From Verrucolacustris sp044348085 (GTDB lineage Bacteria; Verrucomicrobiota; Verrucomicrobiia; Methylacidiphilales; Verrucolacustridaceae): a stretch of DNA of 8,829 nt. Position numbers and translations under genes: made by a program. Under the pieces are notes generated by a model. The model did not search any database and was not told the DNA's origin. It saw only the letters and a program-made list of their open reading frames with translations. Positions 1 to 4,721 of the stretch are shown here, one piece after another; positions within the stretch are counted from its first letter, which is position 1, and the number at the start of each line of letters is the position of its first letter. The stretch is taken from NCBI GenBank assembly GCA_044348085.1, contig JBIKTM010000039.1, positions 1 to 8,829 on the forward strand, given 5' to 3'.

Positions 1-172
1 TCGCCTCGGGAATGTCTTTGGCCAACCCCAAAGTATGACCTCCGAAGCCAAGAACACTCACCCTCTCGTCATACCGGCCAAACTTCCGGGTTGGAACCCC
101 CCCGCCAACCGCCCAGCTCTTCGCCAACCCCAACCCTGGAATCAACCCTAGGAATCCGCGACGTGTGATCAT
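1..172 (-). CDS. Aldo/keto reductase with Tat signal, N-terminal fragment
   Basis: This is an open frame of 57 codons that starts with ATG at 172 and runs off the left edge. Residues 3-9 read TRRGFLG, a twin-arginine motif, followed by a hydrophobic stretch (LIPGLGLA), so export through the Tat pathway is likely. Residues about 28-49 (TRKFGRYDERVSVLGFGGHTLG) match the first strands of the aldo/keto reductase barrel, where members typically read GRTG..VS.LGLGG. Tat-exported members of this family are common in PVC bacteria, and their substrates are mostly unknown. Catalytic Asp, Tyr, Lys and His lie beyond the window and cannot be checked. A GAGGAG sits 12 bases before the ATG, rather far for a ribosome site, and a promoter-like pair lies closer. 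The family call is good; the substrate is unknown. Confidence 0.72.
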   Translation of the reverse strand, partial: MITRRGFLGLIPGLGLAKSWAVGGGVPTRKFGRYDERVSVLGFGGHTLGLAKDIPEA

Positions 173-178
173 GGGTTA

Positions 179-206
179 ATTCTGCTCCTCTAACCGATCT
201 CGGCAA
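179..206 (-). promoter_or_regulatory. Possible promoter of the aldo/keto reductase gene
   Basis: On the minus strand TTGCCG (206-201), a 16-base spacer and CAGAAT (184-179) resemble a sigma-70 promoter, with 4 of 6 matches in each box. The -10-like box ends 6 bases before the ATG, so a transcript from it would begin at or next to the start codon. The -35-like box lies inside the palindrome at 198-213. Matches are partial and could be chance. Confidence 0.3.
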
Positions 207-213
207 GCCGAGA
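198..213. repeat. Near-perfect 16-base palindrome in a divergent intergenic region
   Basis: TCTCGGC, two bases, GCCGAGA: a 7-base inverted repeat between the divergent aldo/keto reductase and the 67-residue gene. There is no T-run on either side, so it is not an intrinsic terminator. Its place between divergent genes fits an operator or an RNA hairpin. Nothing in the window identifies a binding protein. Confidence 0.35.
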
Positions 214-328
214 AACCATCCCCAATCCATTGTGAGGAAGTGGAATAAAAGAGTTTTCAAATCCCTACCAGAACGCAATCTATCTCTTAGCGGCCAGTTC
301 GGTCGCACAACCAAAGGAGAAACCTCTT

Positions 329-532
329 ATGTCATTCAGCAGCGCCAGTAAGAAAAACGGGAAAACGTACTACCTTCACAGTCGCCAACAGACCCTCCGT
401 GGCGGAGCGACTGTCACCCTTTACTATTTCGCTTCCGCCCCTGGCGCAGGCGCTGTGGATGCCCTTCCCGAAGGCTATGTCGTGACCGAGAACGAGCGCA
501 CCGGTCTGCCTCTCCTCAAAAAAGCTAAATAA
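329..532 (+). CDS. Conserved small hypothetical protein, 67 residues
   Basis: The ATG at 329 is preceded by a strong ribosome site, AAAGGAG, ending 10 bases upstream, and the frame closes with TAA. The product is small and basic with no signal peptide or membrane segment, so a soluble cytoplasmic protein is expected. Notable blocks are NGKTYYLH (residues 10-17), LRGG (23-26), the hydrophobic strand VTLYYFA (29-35), and a C-terminal block LPEGYVV..ENERTGLPLLKK (46-65). The YYLH and LPEGY-ENxRTGLPLLK blocks recall small uncharacterised proteins found in many environmental bacteria and archaea; this is from memory. The pattern suggests a compact beta-rich fold. No function can be assigned. The gene stands alone between a divergent oxidoreductase and a convergent epimerase, followed by a strong hairpin. 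Confidence 0.85.
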   Translation: MSFSSASKKNGKTYYLHSRQQTLRGGATVTLYYFASAPGAGAVDALPEGYVVTENERTGLPLLKKAK

Positions 533-549
533 ACTCAGTCTCGGCTCTT

Positions 550-575
550 GAGTCTGGATGTTCCGATCCAGACTC
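550..575 (+). terminator. Perfect 10-base-pair hairpin after the small gene
   Basis: GAGTCTGGAT, a six-base loop (GTTCCG), ATCCAGACTC: a perfect 10-bp stem 17 bases after the stop codon at 532. No U-run follows on either strand, so it is not a classical intrinsic terminator. It may be a U-less terminator, a 3'-end stabiliser or a bidirectional stop between the convergent genes. Confidence 0.5.
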
Positions 576-645
576 CACGCGACTGCCGAATGAGCTTCGC
601 TAGACCTCGATTTTGAGGTTCAGCTGTTCTTTGCCCTTGGAAAGA

Positions 646-660
646 CTGCTTTTCAAGCAG
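646..660 (-). terminator. Short hairpin just after the epimerase stop codon
   Basis: Read on the minus strand, CTGCTT, a three-base loop (GAA), AAGCAG, then TCTTTCC. It begins 3 bases after the epimerase gene ends. The stem has only 6 bp and the U-tract is broken, so this is a weak intrinsic terminator candidate for the leftward cluster. Confidence 0.35.
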
Positions 661-663
661 CCA

Positions 664-1677
664 CTAAACCTGTGCGTAGCTTCGGTACCAATCCACAAAC
701 CTCTTGATGCCATCCTCAATCGAAGTTTCCGGCCGAAAGCCCACCGCCTCTCCTAAGTCCTCGACTTTCGCTGCTGTCGCCATCACATCCCCAGCAGGCA
801 CGGGCTTCATGATCACTTTTGCCTTCTTACCCGTGGCTACCTCAATCGCCTTCACAAATCTGCCCAACTCCACTGGCTCACTATTTCCAATATTATAAAT
901 TCGATACGGGGCGGGACTCGTGGCAGGGTCCGGTTTCTTCCCATCCCATCGCACGTTTCCAGTTGCCGGTTTTTTCGTCAATCGAACGATCCCCTCGACA
1001 ATATCATCCACATACGTGAAATCCCGCCGCATCTTCCCCTCTCCAAAAAGCTCGATCTCTTTCCCAGCTAAAATTGCCTGAGTGAATTTGTAATAGGCCA
1101 TATCGGGCCGACCCCACGGACCATACACCGTAAAAAACCGTAAGCCTGTGCACGGAATTCCGTACAGATGCGCATACGAGTGGGCCATCAGCTCATTGGC
1201 CTTCTTCGTTGCGGCATACAGAGAAATGGGGTGATCTACATTGTCTTTTTCCGAAAACGGCATTCCTTGATTCAGTCCATACACGGAGCTTGAACTCGCA
1301 AAGATCAAATGGGGTGTCTTCTGCGCTCGACACGCCTCCAACACATCCAACATCCCCTCCAGGTTGCTACGAGCATAGGCATGGGGATGCGTCAGGCTGT
1401 AACGCACTCCCGCCTGCGCCGCCAGATGCACGACCACCTCGGGCTTTACCTCATGCCAAATTTTCTCCACCCCCGTGCGGTCCCCAAGGTCCGTCTTCAA
1501 AAACCGGAAGGCCTTGCTCTTTTGCAACCGCGCCAGACGTGCCTCCTTAAGGCTCACGTCATAGTAATCGTTCAGGTTGTCCAGACCAACGACCTCGTCC
1601 CCTTGCTGGAGAAGTCGCTCGCTCAAATGATACCCGATGAACCCCGCCGCCCCCGTCACCAGCACTCGGCGGCTCAT
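664..1677 (-). CDS. NAD-dependent sugar epimerase, UDP-glucuronate 4-epimerase type
   Basis: This 337-residue extended short-chain dehydrogenase probably converts UDP-glucuronate to UDP-galacturonate for surface polysaccharides, in the cytoplasm with bound NAD. Visible motifs are the NAD-binding GAAGFIG (9-15), LAAQAGVRYS (86-94), SSSSVYG (128-134), catalytic Tyr154 and Lys158 in YAATK, RFFTVYGPWGRPDM (180-193) and RRDFTYVDD (217-225). The insert WDGKKPDPATSPAPYRIYNIGN (244-265) is characteristic of UDP-glucuronate 4-epimerases rather than GalE. The length is normal for the family. I chose the ATG at 1677 because it overlaps the Nudix stop codon as ATGA and has GGAG 5 bases upstream. An in-frame ATG at 1698 would add seven residues inside the Nudix gene. 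It is the last gene of the leftward cluster. Related 4,6-dehydratases or other epimerases are less likely. Confidence 0.93.
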   Translation of the reverse strand: MSRRVLVTGAAGFIGYHLSERLLQQGDEVVGLDNLNDYYDVSLKEARLARLQKSKAFRFLKTDLGDRTGVEKIWHEVKPEVVVHLAAQAGVRYSLTHPHAYARSNLEGMLDVLEACRAQKTPHLIFASSSSVYGLNQGMPFSEKDNVDHPISLYAATKKANELMAHSYAHLYGIPCTGLRFFTVYGPWGRPDMAYYKFTQAILAGKEIELFGEGKMRRDFTYVDDIVEGIVRLTKKPATGNVRWDGKKPDPATSPAPYRIYNIGNSEPVELGRFVKAIEVATGKKAKVIMKPVPAGDVMATAAKVEDLGEAVGFRPETSIEDGIKRFVDWYRSYAQV

Positions 1678-2180
1678 GCCTTCTCCATTTTTGACCACTC
1701 CATCCGGTCCCCATCAAATTCAAACCACCCGCGGAATTTTTCCTCTGCCAACAAACGGGGCATCCACTGCTCGTCATCTGCCCACATACGATCGTAGGGA
1801 ATTTGATCCGTTCGAACCCAAAACGGTTTGGCCTCCGCCGTCTCCATCAACTCTCCCTCCCAACCCGAAGCTCGGTATACCGTACAGTGCAAGGAGTACC
1901 CGTCGCGAAATTGAAAACGTAGTTCCCCCGCCCACTGCACTCCCGTGGGCGTAATCCCAACCTCCTCCTGCGTCTCACGAATCGCGGCCTGCTCCGCTGT
2001 CTCCCCTTTTTCAAGTCTTCCCCCAGGCCCATTCACCTTCCCCGCGCCCAATCCCCGCTTTTTCTCAATCAACAAAATCTGTCCGTCCTGGATTACAAAA
2101 CAGAGCGTCCCCTCCTCCTTTGGCCTCCAGTTCGCCCCATCCACTCGGTCGACAACTTCACTTGTAGAATTGAGGGCCAT
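1674..2180 (-). CDS. Nudix hydrolase, MTH1-like (oxidised purine nucleotide diphosphatase)
   Basis: This 168-residue protein should hydrolyse oxidised purine nucleoside triphosphates such as 8-oxo-dGTP to the monophosphate, clearing the nucleotide pool in the cytoplasm. The Nudix box G-x5-E-x7-REUxEExGU runs from Gly54 through Glu60, Arg68-Glu69 and Glu72-Glu73 to Ile76. The resemblance to human MTH1 is unusually close outside the box: KKRGLGAGKVNGPGG (40-54) matches KKRGFGAGRWNGFGG, and DQIPYDRMWADDEQW (125-139) matches DQIPFKDMWPDDSYW. The base-recognition residues Asn33, Asp119 and Asp120 of MTH1 correspond to Asn50, Asp135 and Asp136. A ribosome site GGAG lies 5 bases before the ATG. The first 20 or so residues have no MTH1 counterpart, so a later GTG start is possible. 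It sits 9 bases after the rhomboid gene and overlaps the epimerase start by 4 bases. Confidence 0.9.
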   Translation of the reverse strand: MALNSTSEVVDRVDGANWRPKEEGTLCFVIQDGQILLIEKKRGLGAGKVNGPGGRLEKGETAEQAAIRETQEEVGITPTGVQWAGELRFQFRDGYSLHCTVYRASGWEGELMETAEAKPFWVRTDQIPYDRMWADDEQWMPRLLAEEKFRGWFEFDGDRMEWSKMEKA

Positions 2181-2189
2181 TCCACTCCG

Positions 2190-3041
2190 TCAACGCATCG
2201 AACCGCTGGAGCGATCTTTTTGCATCAGCTTGGCCCGTGCCTCTTCCAAAAGTTTTTTCTCTGCCGCCGTCAAGGAGTCCATCCCCTCCCGCGAAATCTT
2301 CTCCAAAATCGGATCTACCTTTTCCAGCGGGACCAACCCTGTCTTTTTGGGAGCTGTCTTTTTCTTGGCGGTGTTTTTCGGACGCTTTCCAAAAGAAATC
2401 TGCGGCCAACTGACCCCTCCCGCCCGAACCCAAGCCACCGCGATGAGCCCCGTCGTCCACAGCTGAACTCCTCCCAACCAATCCCGACCCGCAAAGTACG
2501 TTAAACTATACACCGCCATGAGGATCCACCCCACCCACCTGGCTGAAAGCCCAAAGAAAAACTGGGCTCCAGGATGCAAAGCACAAAACGCTAAAAAGAC
2601 CGCAAAGTGGACTGTGCCCGATCCAGCCATCACAACCGAACCTAGCCACGGAGCTAGACCCGCGATCAGCAAGGCGGGTCCTACGATCAATCCCGCATAA
2701 AGAAGCCCTAGGGATTTTCTCCCCATCGCAGATTCCACCTCTCGCCCAAACCAGAAAAACATCAGCATTTCGAACGCAAACCAAATTCCCTCCTGACGAA
2801 TGTCGTGGACAAAGGGATACGTCACCAACGTCCACACATGTCCTTCTGCAAGTTGGGCAGCAGAAAATACCCCGGCGTTCACCCACGCTCCTAAACCTGC
2901 TGCCATCGCCACAGCCCCTACCGCCATAGACATGGCATGAAGCCCAACCAAAAGAGTCGTTAAATCCACACGGAAATTACCAACCATGAAAATAGGCCCC
3001 TCCGCACCTTGCCATCGATTCCAGGAATTTCCCCAAGCCAT
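2190..3041 (-). CDS. Rhomboid-fold membrane protein, probable pseudoprotease
   Basis: This is a 283-residue inner-membrane protein with hydrophobic segments at about 29-50, 86-98, 112-132, 137-156, 167-184 and 191-206. Rhomboid hallmarks are GHVWTLVTYPFVH (67-79), FGREVE (98-103) before GRKSLGLLY, and AGSG (139-142) where active enzymes have GxSG. Ser141 is present but the Gly two before it is Ala. The Asn of the usual FNM is Glu91, and there is no His in the last membrane segment (186-206), where the catalytic dyad partner should lie. Proteolysis therefore looks lost. A Lys/Pro-rich linker (219-234) leads to a tail, VDPILEKISREGMDSLTAAEKKLLEEA (242-268), which resembles the short conserved tail (DUF6576-like, from memory) on many rhomboid relatives. 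Start: ATG 3041 lacks a ribosome site. Met19 has GGAGG 11 bases upstream and is an alternative. Confidence 0.85.
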   Translation of the reverse strand: MAWGNSWNRWQGAEGPIFMVGNFRVDLTTLLVGLHAMSMAVGAVAMAAGLGAWVNAGVFSAAQLAEGHVWTLVTYPFVHDIRQEGIWFAFEMLMFFWFGREVESAMGRKSLGLLYAGLIVGPALLIAGLAPWLGSVVMAGSGTVHFAVFLAFCALHPGAQFFFGLSARWVGWILMAVYSLTYFAGRDWLGGVQLWTTGLIAVAWVRAGGVSWPQISFGKRPKNTAKKKTAPKKTGLVPLEKVDPILEKISREGMDSLTAAEKKLLEEARAKLMQKDRSSGSMR

Positions 3042-3049
3042 AGCTTTGG

Positions 3050-3078
3050 AGTATGAAACGGAACGCAGGGCAGGGCAA
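3050..3078 (-). promoter_or_regulatory. Possible promoter of the rhomboid-Nudix-epimerase cluster
   Basis: On the minus strand TTGCCC (3078-3073), exactly 17 bases, then CATACT (3055-3050), with 4 of 6 matches in each box. The -10-like box ends 8 bases before the ATG at 3041, implying a start of transcription at or next to the start codon. The -35-like box falls inside the hairpin at 3073-3087. Confidence 0.33.
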
Positions 3079-3087
3079 GCCGTGCCC
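3073..3087. repeat. GGGCA/TGCCC inverted repeat between rrf2 and rhomboid genes
   Basis: A 5-bp GC-rich stem with a five-base loop directly after the rrf2 stop codon at 3090. There is no T-run, so a terminator role is weak. It overlaps the -35-like box of the downstream gene and could equally be an operator half-site pair. Confidence 0.3.
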
Positions 3088-3089
3088 CT

Positions 3090-3527
3090 TTAGATCTGAT
3101 ACTCGGTCGTTCTTCCTTTGGCCGCCAGCTTAGCACGCACTCTTTCGACGAGGCGCGCCAAGGTCTCCGCCGCCAATACCTTGCTCGCCGCACCCGCCGC
3201 ATCACTCTGTAACTTTCCCCACACCTCCCCCACCGCATCTCCTCGCGCAACTCCTCTGGCGTTTCTCCCGCCATCCACCCATGCCACCACCTCACTCATC
3301 CGTATCTTTTCCGCAGGACGCGCCAACTCATATCCACCCCCCGACCCACGACGACTGGTTACAAATCCACCCTGCCTCAACCACCGTAAAACCTGCTCCA
3401 TAAACTTTCCAGGAGTGCCCGAAACCTGTGCTAAGGCCGAAGCCTGCTTCACCCTTCCACTACCCCCCTCTAGGGCCAAAGCCACCAGAGCCCTCACCGC
3501 ATAGTCTGTTGTCCGGGTTGCTGCCAT
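3090..3527 (-). CDS. Rrf2-family winged-helix transcription regulator
   Basis: The product is 145 residues from the ATG at 3527, the normal Rrf2 length, with the family N-terminus TTDYAVRALVALAL at residues 6-19. A winged helix follows: KQASALAQVSGTPGKFMEQVLRWLRQGGFVTSRRGSGGGYELARP (28-72), including the wing RGSGGGYELARP. The predicted protein has no cysteine at all, so the three-Cys iron-sulfur ligand set of IscR, NsrR or RsrR is absent and it must sense something else or act by regulated expression. A longer frame reaches 3596, but that extension is polar, unrelated to the family and runs into the divergent mcsB promoter region, so I reject it. No ribosome site is visible; a promoter-like pair ends 6 bases before the ATG. 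It likely binds its own upstream region and may affect mcsB, but this is inference. Confidence 0.88.
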   Translation of the reverse strand: MAATRTTDYAVRALVALALEGGSGRVKQASALAQVSGTPGKFMEQVLRWLRQGGFVTSRRGSGGGYELARPAEKIRMSEVVAWVDGGRNARGVARGDAVGEVWGKLQSDAAGAASKVLAAETLARLVERVRAKLAAKGRTTEYQI

Positions 3528-3533
3528 CCCACT

Positions 3534-3562
3534 ATCGTCCCGAGGGTTATTCGCTTCGTCAA
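3534..3562 (-). promoter_or_regulatory. Possible rrf2 promoter
   Basis: TTGACG (3562-3557, 5 of 6 matches), 17 bases, then GACGAT (3539-3534, 3 of 6) on the minus strand. The box ends 6 bases before the ATG at 3527, so the message would be leaderless. The -10 is poor, which keeps confidence low. Confidence 0.28.
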
Positions 3563-3594
3563 CCCGCGCTTCCGCGCAACCCGTTGCCAACCCC
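3561..3594. repeat. AACCCG repeats flanking a GC palindrome in the rrf2-mcsB divergent region
   Basis: AACCCG occurs at 3561-3566 and 3578-3583, with AACCCC at 3589-3594. Between the first two lies the palindrome GCGC-TTCC-GCGC (3566-3577). The block sits exactly between the two back-to-back -35-like boxes, where a regulator such as the adjacent Rrf2 protein could control both directions. No match to a known operator is claimed. Confidence 0.3.
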
Positions 3595-3612
3595 ACCTTC
3601 CAAAGGTAATCT
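3584..3612 (+). promoter_or_regulatory. Possible mcsB promoter
   Basis: TTGCCA (3584-3589, 5 of 6 matches), 17 bases, then TAATCT (3607-3612, keeping the key T, A and final T). It ends 8 bases before the mcsB ATG. There is no convincing ribosome site, so a leaderless message is plausible. No CtsR-type heptad repeat or complete CIRCE element is seen here. Confidence 0.4.
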
Positions 3613-3620
3613 CAACTTCT

Positions 3621-4697
3621 ATGAAAGCGGAAAACGGACACTCCGCCGCCACCCCCGCTCCCGAAGTGGATTCGGGTATTGTCATTTCCAGTCGGGTTCG
3701 CCTTGCCAGAAATGTAAAAAGTTTTGCCTTCCCAGGTTGGCTGAAAAAAGCCGATCGCCTTAAACTTTTAGAAACCATTCAGCCTGCCGTTTCAGACCTC
3801 ACCTGCATGCGCCCTGCCAAAGTTTCTGTCGCGATGGAAACATTAACTCCGCTCGACAAACAACTCTTGGTCGAAAAACACCTCATCAGCCGCGAGCACG
3901 CCGCAAAAAACGCCGGAAGTGGCCTCGTTGTAAATGGGGACGAATCCCTTTCCGTAATGATCAATGAAGAGGATCATATCCGCCTCCAAGCGCTCCGCCC
4001 AGGGTTCCACCTTCTCGAAGCGTGGGATGCGGCCGACAAGCTCGATACGGCCCTCGAGGACAAACTCGAATTCTCTTTCTCCCCCTCCCTTGGCTACCTC
4101 ACCGCCTGCCCGACGAATGTCGGCACCGGAATGCGCGCCTCCGCCATGCTGCACCTCCCTGGACTCGTATTAGGCGAGCAGATCAACCAGGTCATTAAGT
4201 CGGTCAATCAGTTAGGCCTAGCCGTCCGCGGTCTGTACGGCGAAGGAACCGAAGCTCTTGGAAATCTTTTTCAAATTTCCAACCAGACAACCTTGGGCGA
4301 ATCAGAACGCCAGATTCTAGATCGTCTCGTCAAAGTAGTTCGCCAACTCACCGAGCTCGAAAACAACGCCCGCCAAAAACTGATCCAAGAAAAAGGCCGT
4401 ATGCTTGCCGATCAAGTTGGCCGCTCTTACGGCATTGTTCTTCACTCCTACTCCATCTCCTCCAAGGAGGCCCTCAATCTTCTCAGCCTACTCAGATTAG
4501 CGGCAGACCTCGTCCTCCTCCCCGCCACTCTCAAGCCCAAGCTCGATACTCTCCTTATTTCCACTCAACCCGCCCATCTCCAGCAGGCTTCACAGAAGAA
4601 ACTGGGGGCAGAGGAGCGGGACGCCTTCCGTGCCGATCTTCTTCGCGAGAAACTCAAGGGCATTGCCGAACCCGCGATGCGTAAATTGCACCTCTAA
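3621..4697 (+). CDS. mcsB: Protein arginine kinase McsB
   Basis: This 358-residue protein phosphorylates arginine side chains of proteins, marking them for ClpC-ClpP degradation. It belongs to the phosphagen-kinase fold; the Bacillus protein is about the same length. Visible motifs are the nucleotide-binding SSRVRLARN (23-31), NEEDHIR (115-121) with the catalytic acidic residue, the family signature CPTNVGTGMRASAMLHLPGL (163-182) with Cys163 in the active site, and RGLYGEGTEALGNLFQISNQ (203-222). Near the C-terminus RDAFRA (333-338) matches the RDxxRA allosteric phospho-arginine pocket. Only 24 bases separate it from clpC, its functional partner. In Bacillus the operon is ctsR-mcsA-mcsB-clpC. 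Here ctsR and mcsA are absent and a divergent rrf2 takes their place, so activation without McsA is implied, unless mcsA lies elsewhere. Confidence 0.96.
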   Translation: MKAENGHSAATPAPEVDSGIVISSRVRLARNVKSFAFPGWLKKADRLKLLETIQPAVSDLTCMRPAKVSVAMETLTPLDKQLLVEKHLISREHAAKNAGSGLVVNGDESLSVMINEEDHIRLQALRPGFHLLEAWDAADKLDTALEDKLEFSFSPSLGYLTACPTNVGTGMRASAMLHLPGLVLGEQINQVIKSVNQLGLAVRGLYGEGTEALGNLFQISNQTTLGESERQILDRLVKVVRQLTELENNARQKLIQEKGRMLADQVGRSYGIVLHSYSISSKEALNLLSLLRLAADLVLLPATLKPKLDTLLISTQPAHLQQASQKKLGAEERDAFRADLLREKLKGIAEPAMRKLHL

Positions 4698-4714
4698 CCA
4701 ACTTGGGTTAATAT
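4686..4714 (+). promoter_or_regulatory. Possible internal promoter for clpC
   Basis: TTGCAC (4686-4691), 17 bases, then TAATAT (4709-4714, 4 of 6 matches). It ends 7 bases before the GTG start, which has no ribosome site. The -35 match is poor, and it overlaps the last codons of mcsB. If used, it would give clpC a leaderless message separate from mcsB. Confidence 0.33.
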
Positions 4715-4721
4715 CCTTCCT

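Noticed and set aside
69..314. Minus-strand open frame of 81 codons at the left end
   Set aside because: It overlaps the aldo/keto reductase N-terminus in another frame and has no family features. The Tat signal and barrel motif support the other frame.
1945..2466. Plus-strand open frame (173 codons) opposite the Nudix and rhomboid genes
   Set aside because: Shadow of the real minus-strand genes, rich in Ser and Pro, with no recognisable motif and no ribosome site.
3130..3142. TTAGCAC next to GCACTC, recalling the CIRCE heat-shock operator
   Set aside because: It lies inside the rrf2 coding region, lacks the 9-base spacer and the GAGTGCTAA arm, and is not placed before mcsB or clpC.
3528..3596. 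N-terminal extension of the Rrf2 protein from ATG 3596
   Set aside because: The added 23 residues are unlike the family, contain the only cysteine, and would cover the divergent promoter region. Rrf2 proteins begin just before the TTDYA motif.
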